NCBI GenBank assembly: GCA_029204225.1
Contig: MU835000.1
Span: 1 to 42,617, forward strand
Direction of reading: 5' to 3'
DNA length: 42,617 bases
From: Diphasiastrum complanatum
Lineage: Eukaryota > Streptophyta > Lycopodiopsida > Lycopodiales > Lycopodiaceae
Of the stretch, positions 10,588-20,849 are shown piece by piece. The notes beneath the pieces were generated by a model. That model searched no databases, had not been told where the DNA came from, and saw only the letters and a program-made list of their open reading frames with translations. Each line of letters begins with the position of its first letter. The stretch's first letter is position 1. A program made the position numbers and the translations under genes.

Positions 10588-11107
10588 ATAGTCGATTCAT
10601 CTGCCATCAGTCAAGCAAATTGGGAGATCAGAGAGGAGGATTGGAGCCTAACTGGAGGAGAATTTTTGGCAGCTTGGAGGGCGCACCTTTCTCAGCTTTC
10701 TCAGCCCTTATTGTCCATCGTATTGGAGCGCATTCAAAGCTGTTAATTCAGATCCTAGTATCTGATCTTTCCCCCATTCTACATCGGTTCTTAGCCCACC
10801 AGCGCACTTTTAGGAGTTTCATTGGATGCTGAAATTTCCAACAGCTAGGCACCTAGCATCTTGGTTTGCTTCATCTCCAGCAAGTCCTCCAGCAAGAATC
10901 CAGTACTTTCATTGAGCCCAAGTCATTGCATGCGGTTCGTAATTCCTGGCTGAAAGCAAAAGATTGAAGCTGTAAATCCCATGTTTGAAGGCTGAGGGTT
11001 ATTCTTGTGATTCCGTCGACGAGTGGGTTTCACTCAGAGCTAAGTCTTTGCGCCTTTTTTTCCTTTCTATTAATTTTACGTTTTTGCTACTCTCTTAGAA
11101 GTCTAAC
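10588..11107 (+). other. leader of the plus-strand gypsy element
   Basis: About 520 bp between primer site and gag start. No gene is recognised; short open frames here are not credible. Confidence 0.6.
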
Positions 11108-11971
11108 ATGGCGACTCCCGAGGAAAATCCCATTTCCCCAGGAAATGCCATTGATGAGCTCGAAGAAGAAGCTCTTCGTTTTCAAGAGGAAAAGGCAACA
11201 ATGGACGTAGATGAGGAATATGAGACATTTAACACAGATGATTTTGTTTCTAAAGAACAGTATCAAAAATTAGAAACTGAGGTAACTAATCTAAAACGGA
11301 CTTTACATAGCATGCAAACGAAGCAAGATAAGTCCTTTGCAGAACTTAAAAGCATGTTTGCTAGCTTAGTACCTCCCACTCCTCTACCTCCAGTTCCAGT
11401 TTTAGTTTCAATTCCAGCTCCATACTCAGCTTCACTACCCAGTATATCTCAGTTACCTATACCACCCGCAATTCCTAATCTTTCAAGAGATACAAGGACA
11501 AACCCCAGTATCTTTAAAGATTTCAAACCACCAACCTTTAACGGAGAAGAAAAGGACAAAAATACCGATATTCTTCATACCTTTCTTAGCAAATGGAAGA
11601 ATATACATGCATTGAAACAGACCCTAGTTAGAAGCTAGTTGGGTCCCATGGCCTACAAGTTGTGGCTGAACCTCCAGAGACTGGGCAAACCCACCCCCCA
11701 GTCATGGAAGGCTTTCGAGGAAGCCTTCCTACGAGAGTTCTTGCCGGCCAATGAACTTGATAGGGCTTGGGAAAAGTTAGTCATGGACAAATCCCTAACT
11801 CAGTATATATCACAATATAGGGAATCTATACTTAAACCTAAGAATGTTGATATTAGAAAGTCAGGGGCTTTACCCGTGGGCTCCGAGACCAGTATAAGGT
11901 GGAAGTTCAGCGTAACTCACCTACTACTCTTAAACAAGCTATTAAGTTTGCCCAAATCTCCCCAAATATAG
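11108..11971 (+). pseudogene. Ty3/gypsy gag, broken
   Basis: From ATG at 11108 the frame encodes an acidic N-terminus with a coiled-coil-like stretch (about residues 55-85), a Pro-rich linker, then the start of a retrotransposon gag domain (FKPPTFNGEEKD). A TAG stop falls at 11636-11638. The same frame then resumes with AYKLWLNL and AFLREFLPAN, typical gag sequence. A frameshift follows near 11880, after which gag homology (TTLKQAIKFAQISPN) continues in another frame. No zinc knuckle, protease or RT follows: the sequence jumps near 11972 into RNase H. The element therefore cannot make its own polyprotein. Confidence 0.85.
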
Positions 11972-13392
11972 TGCTTATGAAAAAGAGCTTTTTCTATTAT
12001 TCATGCCCTTAAGACTTGGCGGCATTATTTCTATGGTGCTAGCTTTCAGATCCTGAAAGCCTTCGATATTTGTGCAATCAGCCTGAGCTTACGGGTCGAA
12101 AAGCTCGATGGGCTAAGCTAATGCAGGAACTTGACTTGTCTATTAGATATAGACGAGGAAAGTTCAATACAGTGACAGATGCTCTTAGCATAAATGGCAA
12201 TGGTAAACGAGTTAAGTTTTACCCAATTCTGTAATGAGTTACTCGAATCCTTAAGGGGGAAATGCAAGGGTGATCCGTATTTCTCCAGAGTCTGGAAGAC
12301 CGTCCATAATAGAGATGTACTAGGCCTGGGGAAGATTCATCCAAGTATACGACAACTTTCGTTGAGGATGAAGAATCCAAGCATATGCCAGCTTGCATTG
12401 AGGATTCTGAGTCGGTAGATCCCAAGCATACCAGTGAGGTTGAGGGATCCAGTTCTTGAGGATTCAAATGGAAACAGTATTCCATTCAGGATGAGTATTT
12501 ACTTTACAAAAACAGAATATATGTTTCCGACTTAGAGGATTTTAGGCGTCAAGTATTATATGCATGTCACGACAGTCCTAGTGCGGGACACCCAGGAATT
12601 CAGAAGACCTATGATCTTCTTCGTAGACAACTCTTCCGGCACAGTATAAAAAAGGATGTCCAACAGTATGTAACCAGTTGCCAGAAGTGTCAGATTAATA
12701 AAGCAGAGCATCTAAAGGCGGGAGGGTTGTTACAACCCTTATAAGTACCAGCTGGTAAATGCAAAAGTATTTCCATGGATTTTATAGTAGGCTTGTCTAA
12801 GACCAAGAAGGGTCATGATGCTATATGGGTCACAGTTGACCGTTTGACCAAAATGGCTCATTTTATTCCGACCAAAACAACCGTTATAGCTCCATAGTTA
12901 GCAAGGTTGTTTATAGACTGGCTATTTAAATTATACGGGCTCCCTTCCGACATAGTCAGCGACCAGGACAACAAGTTTAATGAAAATTTTTGGAGGGCAG
13001 TATTCCATCATCTCCTAACTATACTAAATATGGGTACTACAGAGCATCCACAGACGGACGGTCAAACAGAAAGAGTAAATCAGGTGCTGGAGGATATGCT
13101 TCGTGCATACGTCAGCAAAAAGCAGACTAATTGGGAAGAATATCTTCCAATATTAGAGTTTGCTTATAACAGTCTCGAGCATTCAGCTACAGGATACAAC
13201 CAATTCATGCTGATGTATGGTTTTCAGCCACGCTCATCCACAGCAGTAGGGTTTAAACAAGAAAAAGTTGAAGCAGCAAAAAACTTTTTAGAAGACCTGA
13301 ACCAGATGGTAGAACATGCTAAACAAAGCATCAAGCAAGCCCAAGATCGAGCCAAGCATTATGCAAATCCAAACAGACTGGATATTTCCTAA
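11972..13392 (+). pseudogene. Ty3/gypsy RNase H end and integrase remnant (copy 1)
   Basis: It starts with the RNase H end (AYEKEL, then IIHALKTWRHYFYG, then GRKARWAKLMQEL and VTDALS) across frameshifts up to 12190. The integrase HHCC region follows at 12560-12710 (CHDSPSAGHPG, CQKCQ). The catalytic core is at 12770-13080: [17 protein letters not shown] and DGQTERVNQ, so all three acidic positions are present. Stops interrupt it at about 12742 and 12896; from 12907 the frame is open to 13392 (161 codons). Protease and RT are missing, so a large deletion joins gag to RNase H. The segment from about 12200 onward is duplicated in tandem. Confidence 0.85.
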
Positions 13393-13785
13393 ACACAAGA
13401 GTGTGTGCAAAGTTGTTTGCTAGTTATTATTTTTTTCTTACAGCTCGGGCCCGATTCCAATCGCAATTCACTTTTTTCTCTTTTTTGTGCCTCTTTCAAG
13501 GGGAAGAGAATAGGAGAGAGGGAGAAACTTGAGGAGGAGAAAGGAGAAGAGAGAATAGGAGAGCCTAGAGGAGAGACGAAAGAGCTTAGAGGAGAGAGGT
13601 GGTATTACGGTAAGGGTGCAGTGCATTAGGACTTAGGTTAAGCTTCATTGTTGAATGCACTTTCAAGGAGAGAAATTAGGATAGGAGTGAGGTGTTTAGT
13701 AGTATTAGCCACTACTATTAGGTGAATGAAGGGGAGAGGCTAGTGCTAGGAGTTAGGAGAGTCTTGGAGAGAGAATAGGAGAAGG

Positions 13786-13788
<3 letters not shown>
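13393..13788 (+). other. purine-rich tail of unit 1
   Basis: From about 13500 the plus strand is dominated by GGAGAGA, GAATAGGA and TTAGGAG words. No gene is supported; the open frame at 13405-13629 is low-complexity. The same tail recurs after unit 2 at about 15130-15500. Confidence 0.65.

Positions 13789-13822
<34 letters not shown>
13789..13822. repeat. (TG)n microsatellite, about 17 units
   Basis: An uninterrupted GT/TG tract at the end of duplication unit 1. Confidence 0.97.
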
Positions 13823-13825
<3 letters not shown>

Positions 13826-13899
13826 TTGCGAATCTAGTAATGAGTTAAACAAATTAAGTTTTACCCAAATCTATAATGAGTTACTTGAGTCCTTGAGGG

Positions 13900-15030
13900 G
13901 GAAATGCAAAAATGATGCATATTTTTCCATAACTAGAAAACAATCCAGAACAGAGAGGTACAGACTTATGAACCAGTTCCTAGAGCTGGGGAAGATTCAT
14001 CCAAGTATACGATAGCTTTCATTGACGATGAAGATTCCAAGCATATGCCTAATTGCATTGAAAATTTTGTGCTTGTAGAAGCATACCATTTCGGTTGAGG
14101 GATCTAGTTCGCAAGGATTCAAAAGGAAACAGTATTGCATTCAGGATGAGTACCTGCTTTACAGAAACGGGTATGTGATCCTGATTTAGAAGATTTAAGG
14201 TGCCCAGTGTTGTACGAATGTCATGACAGCCATAGCGTGGGACACCCAGGAATTTAGAAAACTTATGAGCTTCTTTAGAGGCCATTTGTTCTGGCCCAGT
14301 ATGAAAAGGGACGTCCAACAATATGTAACTAGTTGCTAGAAGTGTCAGAGTAACAAAGTAGAGCATCTAAAGGCAGGAGGGTTGTTACAGCCACTAGAAA
14401 GACCAACTAGTAAATGGAAAAGTATTTCCATGGATTTTATAGTAGGTCTGCCTAGGACCCAAAAGGGTCATGATGCTATATGGGTCACAATTGACCGTTT
14501 GACCAAAATGGCTTGTTGCAATCCGACCAAAACAACTGTCACAGCTCCAAAGTTAACAAGGTTGTTTATAGATGGGCTATTTAAATTATACGGTCTTCCT
14601 TCTGGAACAGTCAGTGACCAGGATAGTGAGTTTGTTGGGGGTTTTTTGAGAGCAATATCCCATCATCTCCATACCAAATTGGAGATGAGTACTACAGACG
14701 ATCCCTAGAGAAAACGGTCAAACAGAAAGAGTAAATCAGGTGTTGGAGGATATGCTTCAAGCATACCTCCGCAAAAAGCAGACTGATCCAATGTTAGAGT
14801 CTGCTTATAATAGTGCCAAACATTCAACTATGGCATATAGCCCATTTATGTTGATGTATGGTTTCCAACCACGCCCACCCATAGCTATAGGGTTCAAATA
14901 GGAAAAGGTTGAAGCAGCAAAACATGTTTTAGACGACCTAAACCAGATGGTAGAACATGTTAAACAAAGCATCAAGCAAGCCCAGGATGGAGCCAAGCAT
15001 TATGCAAATCCACACAGACTAGATATTCCC
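13900..15030 (+). pseudogene. Ty3/gypsy integrase remnant (copy 2)
   Basis: Second copy of the integrase region. The best open part, from about 14382 to 14708, contains [16 protein letters not shown] and TVSDQDSEF. A stop and small deletions then break the core near DGQTE. Recognisable pieces continue to about 15030 (KQSIKQAQDGAKHYA). It is more damaged than copy 1: the RNase H end is absent and a block around 14790 is deleted. Confidence 0.82.
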
Positions 15031-15510
15031 TAAAAATAGGAGTGTGTGCTAAGTTGTTTCCTAGTTATTATTTTTTTCTTACAGCTCAGGCCCGATTCCA
15101 ATTGCAATTCACTTTTTTCTCTTTTTTGCACCCCTTTCAAGCGAAAGAGAATAGGAGAGAGGGAGAAACTTGAGGAGAGGAGAAAGGAGAAGAGAGAATA
15201 GAGAGCCTAGAGGAGAGAGAAAAGAGCTCAGAGGAGAGAGGTGGTATTATGGTAAGGGAGCAATGTGTTAGGACTTAGCTTAAGCTTCATTGTTGAATGC
15301 ACTTTCAAGGAGAGAAATTAGGATAGGAGTTAGGTGAAGTTAGAACTTAGATGTTTAGTACTATTAGCCACTACTATTAGGTGAATGAAGGGGAGAGGCT
15401 AGAGCTAGGAGTTTCATGCTTAATGAGAAGGAGGAAACTCTACCATTTTTGGAAGAGAAGCATCCTCTTGGAGAGAGAATAGGAGGAGGTGTCTCTGTGA
15501 TTTAGGAAAG

Positions 15511-15512
<2 letters not shown>

Positions 15513-15567
<55 letters not shown>
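15513..15567. repeat. (TG)n microsatellite, about 27 units
   Basis: An uninterrupted GT/TG tract at the end of duplication unit 2, longer than its counterpart at 13789. Confidence 0.97.
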
Positions 15568-15570
<3 letters not shown>

Positions 15571-15586
15571 TTGTGAATCTAGTTTT

Positions 15587-16547
15587 AGTTAGTAGAGTTG
15601 TTAGAAGTGTTAAAGTTGAGAGTTAGGAAATAGAGGTGAGAGGAGTGTTAGAAGTTAGGAGAGTTAGGAGTTAGCTTAGGAGTTAGGAGTTGAGAGTCAT
15701 GGTGAGAAATAGAAATCCTGTATGGGATCATGTCACAATTAATACGGTAGCTCGGGCACAAAACGATGGACATGCAATTATTGAGTGTTTGCAGAGTGCT
15801 CTAAGAGCTCATCAAGGAAATTATTGTCATTATGGTTGTGGTGCTCATGCAAGCATAGTGTCATCAACCGATGGCATGGAAGTTGGCACGGGAAGTGCAT
15901 GGTGTAGCGGTTGGAGATAGCATGGAAGGTCCTAGCAAATGATGGATGGTGTAGCAGTTGAGGATGGCCTAGATGAATTTAACACAATGGTGGATCACAG
16001 CAGCTAGGGATGTAGCTACGTAAGCCTATCAAGCACCGCTAACAAATGCAATTATAGGACACATTGTATGTAAACTGGATACCAAAAAACAATGGCCCAC
16101 ACTAATAGTGACGGCAATGTTGGTCACAAACATGCATTCAAACAGGTCAAACTAGGGACAGATATATTAGCAAATAGTGCATGAAACAATGCAATGCAAG
16201 TAAAAAAATTTGTCTAGAACTACTACACATTCAAATGTCACACATTTGCAAAGCAATTAGCCATAATCTGTTGACTTAATCGCCCAAGCTTTAAGTCTAG
16301 GAAGAATTAAGATAGTGTGGTCCACTGCACAAGAGCAACAAAATAATGTTGTATCTCTTAGTATAAGAATTTCAAGAGTACAACAAGTCATTCAACCAAG
16401 TACAGTGTCATCAGAAGCAATACCTTCCTTTTGGGTAAAGAGAAAGACTATTGGATGGAACGAAATGCTTAATATAGTTAAGGTAAATTTGACATGCATG
16501 CGAAAACCAATTATACACTATAGTTGAAAACTGCAGCTCACAAGTAC
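15587..16547. other. intron 1 sequence without recognised genes
   Basis: It begins with GTTAGGAG-type repeats to about 15690. After that no coding or transposon signature is convincing. Open frames at 15690-15920 and 16315-16527 (plus) have no recognised domain. Confidence 0.55.
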
Positions 16548-17087
16548 CTGGAACCAAATTTTAAGGTAGAAGGCAGTGCAGGAATGACCAGCAGCACAAA
16601 GCAGCCGCAACGCTACGCTACTGTCAACCCCTCCACTCAGTAAAACAGCCACCCTCAATTTCGTCCCCGGCTCGCAGCATTGCAGAAACCTGTCTTCTGG
16701 AACCCACGTAGTGACAGCATCTTCGGAACCCAGTCTGCCATCAGCAGCTGAGAGCTGCAGCCCACCAATTGTCCGCACATCACAGACCCCTTCCTTAATA
16801 GCACCTCTGGATACCAACTGAGCTTCATCCTTCGCAAACTCATGATCCTGTAAACTTTCTTCAATCACCAGCGCAGTGTTGTGAGGTGAGTGAGCAGTAG
16901 CAATGGATCTAGAGGAAGCTGGGCTCCATCCCCTTGGCAGCCTGGGAGTGTGGCAGCCACGCAAATTACAAGATGGAGAGCGCCTGCGAGCTACCACGCG
17001 ATGTGCAAGTGTGTGCAGTGGGGAAGTGTAGACAGCAGAGGGAGAGGGAGGAGGAGGAGCGCGTATGCCAGAAGGCGCTGCCTCCAT
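16548..17087 (-). CDS. tRNA-specific 2-thiouridylase, plant organelle type (MnmA/TRMU family), exon 1
   Basis: MnmA-family enzymes adenylate and thiolate uridine 34 of tRNAs for Lys, Glu and Gln; the eukaryotic forms act in organelles. ATG at 17087 sits in GCCATGGAG, a strong start context, and opens 180 codons. Residues 1-65 are rich in Ser, Pro, Ala and Arg with few acidic residues, like an organelle transit peptide. About 70-140 is a poorly conserved linker. From 144 the MnmA core begins, with the ATP-binding PP-loop SGGVDSS at 151-157, then LRLLCAAGHSCTAFYLKIWF. The exon ends in CAG with donor GTACTTG, phase 0. Exons 2 and 3 lie at 6673-6747 and 5858-5911. Catalytic cysteines would be in exons not seen, so a truncated gene cannot be excluded. 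The exon is more GC-rich than its surroundings. Confidence 0.9.
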
Positions 17088-17165
17088 GGCAAAAAGCAAT
17101 AAAACGAGTGGTTTTTTAATTCAATGGAGTCTTTGCAAAAGTTTGACATTAAAATTAATGCCCTA

Positions 17166-17172
17166 ATTTATA
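17166..17172 (-). promoter_or_regulatory. putative TATA box of the thiouridylase gene
   Basis: On the minus strand TATAAAT (within CCCTTATAAATTAGGG) lies about 80 bases before the ATG at 17087. That would place transcription start roughly 50 bases upstream of the ATG. A second candidate, TATAAAG, is near 17213. Neither is confirmed. Confidence 0.45.
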
Positions 17173-17686
17173 AGGGTATGTGTGTACAAAACGCTTTGCC
17201 ACATTGTTAAGGACTTTATACCGAGAATCATTTAAATGCGTGTTTATATAAGAGAACAATTCATGTCTACTTTTTCGAGATATTGCAATCTTGATATCAA
17301 TTTAGTTCTCATCTCTCCTCACCAACTAATTTGTTCAGCATTAGAAATGTGCTTATGAACGCAATATGCTCATTCAATCTCAACTGTTGGGCCAATGGGC
17401 CTTCTTGGCTTTTGTGGTTACTATGTGATGTGAAGACTCAAGTGTAACTTTTTTTCAAGGGCATCAATATATGCCCTTGAGCTAGTGATTTTTGAAAATG
17501 TCGACATGTTTAATAGTTTATTATGCATGGAAATGGTGCATATTGTTTTATGGATGTGTGTCGTTTTTTTTGGTCGCAATGCTATTCTTCCAAATAAAGA
17601 TGTGGGCACTTCGCCACACATGCTGCCACGCACATAAGACGGGGACCACCATCGGCCCTTGTGTGGTAGTTTTTGTTGCGATCGCA
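17173..17686. other. upstream region of the thiouridylase gene
   Basis: No gene recognised. The last 100 bases begin to show the GTGGCA/TGCCAC words that dominate the following hairpin cluster. Confidence 0.5.
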
Positions 17687-17850
17687 TGGCACATGGTTGT
17701 GCCACACTGCCAAAATTTTTGTCACCTATCGCTCCCTGGCTAACCTCTTTCAGATGGAAGGAAAAAAATATGTAAAATTTGAATTGGCATGGCACAACCA
17801 CGCGTGGCTGTGCCATGTCACACTAAAAATTTGCCACGTCCTGTGGCAAA
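17687..17850. repeat. cluster of inverted repeats built on TGGCAC/GTGCCA
   Basis: Three inverted repeats lie within 164 bases. TGGCACA-4 nt-TGTGCCA is at 17687-17704. A 30 bp near-perfect palindrome centred on ACGCGT, with arms CATGGCACA and TGTGCCATG, is at 17788-17817. TTTGCCAC-5 nt-GTGGCAAA is at 17830-17850. They share the same core word in both orientations. They could be remnants of a foldback transposon or a protein-binding region. Confidence 0.8.
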
Positions 17851-17979
17851 CTTCCAACAAAAAAATTTTGGTCATGGCACTACCACGTAGGATTTTTTGA
17901 TCAAAAAAAAAAGGGTCACGACATGAAAATTGGGGTTCTCCTAACTCGTTTTTGGGGTCAATGAGCGCAAATTTTATTC

Positions 17980-18081
<102 letters not shown>

Positions 18082-18129
18082 GGGGGGGAGGGGGGGTAAA
18101 GTGTGAAAGATTTGATGGATTGTAGATTA

Positions 18130-18345
18130 CATTTCATTCATAGATGTCATGAATTGGATGGTCAGTAATTTGGTTTTTATTGATTGATTTGTAAAGCCAC
18201 ACGACTCTTTGAAAGAAAATAATTTGTTTGCATTCCATTCATAGATGTCATGAATTGGATGGTGAGTAGTTTGGTTTTTATTGATTGATTCGTAAAGCCA
18301 CATGACTCTTTGAAAGAAAATAATTATTAATAATTTGTTTGCATC
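18130..18345. repeat. tandem duplication, 101 bp period
   Basis: Two adjacent copies begin CATT(T/C)CATTCATAGATG at 18130 and 18231. They are nearly identical, apart from single substitutions and a 10-base insertion (about ATTATTAATA) near the end of the second copy. Confidence 0.93.
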
Positions 18346-18629
18346 TTTGAGGAGATATGTTATACTTCTCATATTGTTGTTTTTTGTTTTTTTTAATGTT
18401 TATATAGGTTTGTATTTATTGTATGTGGATTTCTAGGAAATTTAGACTGTTAACTTATGTGTTGAATGTGTTTTGATCTTACAGTTATATTTGATAAACA
18501 TATGCACAATCATTAGATATTTTTAACATTAAAAGAAAATAATCTATATGCTCATTGCTTTGGGAGGATGTTTTTTGGCGAGCTTTTTTGTGTTTGAGGT
18601 GAGCTTTTCTAGCACCTATTTGCGAGTAA

Positions 18630-20230
18630 GGTGATGGATTCTCTAGGAGCTACACAATCCTTTCGCAACCAATTTCCCTATTGTAATTTTTGGACCTAAC
18701 TTCGTTGACCCATATCTCAGTCACAGCTTATTTGTTCTGCATGGGATGAGTACCAACATGTCCGTTTCGAAGTTTCCTCATAGTTAGAATAGATGGCTCT
18801 CAAAACCAATCCCATTTCATCGAAATGGATCTTGCCACAACAACCTACACACACAAACTAGACCATATTGTAGAATCACACAACAATTGGTCCCACTTGT
18901 GCGTAACGGGAATGGAAACCTATGACCACAGTCGGCGGACCAAGGTGATGGGCTCTCTCAGGGCTGCACAAATCCTTTCACGACCACTTTTCCTATTGTG
19001 ATTTTTGGACCTAACTTTGCCGAACCATATCTGGGCCACAACTCATTTGTTTTGCATGAGATTAGTATCTACAGATTCATCCTCGCAGTCAAAACAGATG
19101 ACTCCCAGAACCAACCCTGATTTGTTGAAACTGACCCTACCTCAGCAATGTCACAAACTAGCCCATATTGCAAGCCTTGATCATAGTCATTCTATCCTAC
19201 TTGGCATTTCTGAATAGAATAGGACAAAATAACACAACAATTGGTTCCACTTATGCGTATTGGAAATGGGAACCTATGACCATAGTCAGACCAAGGTGAT
19301 GGACTCTCTATGGATTGCACAATTCTTTCACACCCACTTTCCCTATTGTGATTTTTGAACCTAACTTTGTTGACTCATATCTCGACCACAGCTCATTCGT
19401 TTCACATGAGATTAGTACCTATAGGTTCGTTTCAAGGTTGTCTCAGAGCCAAAATAGATAGCCCCAAAAATTGACCATGTTTCATCGAAATGGACCTTGC
19501 CACACCAACATCATAAACTAGCCCATATTGCAAGCCCTAATTGCAGTCATTTTGACCCTCCTATCGTTTCTAAACAGAACAGGCCAAAATCACACAACAA
19601 TTGGTCCCATTGGTCCGTAATAGAAATGAGAACCTGTGACCACCATCGAACCAAGGTGATGGGCCCTCTCAGAGCTACACAATCCTTTTGCATCCACTTT
19701 TCCTATTGCGGTTTTTGGTCCTAACTTCGTCGACTCGTATCTCAACCGCAGCTCATTTGTTCCGCATGGAATTAGTACCTGCAAGTTCATTTTGAGATTT
19801 CCTTGTAGCTAGAATAGACGGCTCCCAAAATCAATCTTGTTTTGTCCAAATGAACTCTGCCACAACAACGTCACAAGCCCATATTGCAAGCCCTAATTGC
19901 AATCTTTTCAACTTGTCTGCCATTTCTAAACAGAAGAGGCCAGAATCACACGACAATTGGACCCAGTGATGTGTAACAAAAATAGAACTTGTGACTACTA
20001 AGGTGATGGGCTCTCTTGAGGCCGCACAATCCTTTCGTGCCCACTTTTTCTATTGCTATTTTTGGACCTAATTTCGTCGACCAGTATCTTGGCCACAACT
20101 TGCGTCCATTCCTCACGAGATTAGTACCTATAGGTTTGTTTCAATATTGTCTTATCGATCTGTATCTTGAGCACAACTCATCTGTTTCACACAAAATTAG
20201 TAACTACAAGTTTGTTTTGTGGTTGTCTCA
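18630..20230. repeat. satellite-like tandem array, five diverged units of about 345 bp
   Basis: Units start with GGTGATGG at 18630, 18944, 19295, 19655 and 20002 (spacings 314, 351, 360, 347). Each carries conserved blocks: CTATTGNNNTTTTTGG, a GACCTAACTT block, an ATCTCGGCCACAACTCAT-like block, GATTAGTACCTA, and a CCCATATTGCAAGCC block. The last unit is partial and contains its own short internal duplication (20150-20230). Units differ substantially, so it is old rather than freshly amplified. No protein is supported. Confidence 0.88.
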
Positions 20231-20744
20231 ATATAAGGGAAAGATTATCATGATCCTGCTTACAAGACAAACAAAATGGAAAACATATAATGGAGAAACC
20301 ACTCAATCAAGTAGAAGCAATCAATCAACTCTAGAAGCTTCAACCCCAAGCCAAGGATTAGGAAGCATGAAAGTAGAGTGAGAGCTTGTCAATGAATCAA
20401 CCACAAATGTGAGTAGTAGGACGAGTTTGGCCTCCCTATATAGAGCCATGCACATGGTCATGCAAGGTCCTAACTCCCCTATACATATATTCATCTAGAA
20501 TAGAGTCTCTATGCATGGATTCTCTATTCATAGAATTGTTATTGATAACTCTACACATGCATACATTGTCCCAAACCTTGTACTAACTCCATTTAGTGTG
20601 TTCTGGGCCTCAAAAGGATATTAATTACTTTTGGGTCACGTCCAGTATGACGTGGCATAACTAACAGCTTGTTTCACTGGAATACCGTGTATCCAAGACT
20701 AGGCGTATACTGAATCCTATTATGTACTGGTCAGGGACATAACA
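20231..20744 (-). mobile_element. 3' LTR of a minus-strand gypsy element
   Basis: On the minus strand a purine tract ACAAGTGGGAAGAA (20745-20758) is followed by TGTTATGTCCC starting at 20744, a classic polypurine-tract/LTR junction. A minus-strand TATA box (CTATATAGGG) lies near 20440. The lower edge is set where homology to the satellite array stops, at about 20230. The element therefore appears inserted into or beside that array. The exact CA end was not found. Confidence 0.65.
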
Positions 20745-20849
20745 TTCTTCCCACTTGTACTGATCATGTCCTCAGAAGTGTTGGGTTTCTATGCTCAGGA
20801 TCAAATCCATTCAATAATGAGCATCTTGAAAAATTCTGACTCAAACGAC

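Larger units (their letters stand above)
12200..15586 (+). repeat. tandem duplication of integrase segment plus purine-rich tail (two units)
   Basis: Unit 1 is about 12200-13842 and unit 2 about 13843-15586. Both begin near TTAAGTTTTACCCAA, run through integrase and a purine-rich tail, and end with a TG repeat followed by GAAATTG(C/T)GAATCTAGT. The units differ by many substitutions and indels, so the duplication is old. Unit 2 has extra sequence before its TG repeat. The junction at 13842 lies just after the TG tract. Confidence 0.85.
6748..16547 (-). other. intron 1 of the thiouridylase gene, 9.8 kb, transposon-filled
   Basis: It is bounded by the exon 1 donor (GTACTTG, starting at 16547) and the exon 2 acceptor (CAG at 6748-6750). 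It holds a LINE endonuclease remnant, LTR remnants near 8.5-9.2 kb, and a rearranged gypsy element from 10.16 to 15.6 kb. The recognisable coding remnants run antisense to the host gene. The stretch 6750-7570 and most of 15.6-16.5 kb show nothing recognisable. Confidence 0.82.

Noticed and set aside
15690-15920. Frame beginning MRVMVRNRNPVWDHVTIN, faintly like a BED zinc-finger start of a hAT transposase
   Set aside because: The Cys/His pattern of a BED finger does not follow and no transposase sequence lies downstream.
17087-17099. Upstream start for the thiouridylase at 17099
   Set aside because: That codon is TTG; the ATG at 17087 has a strong context and is the likely start.
18630-20230. 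Possible CRISPR-like array
   Set aside because: Units are about 345 bp and diverged throughout, in plant DNA. There is no short perfect repeat with unique spacers.
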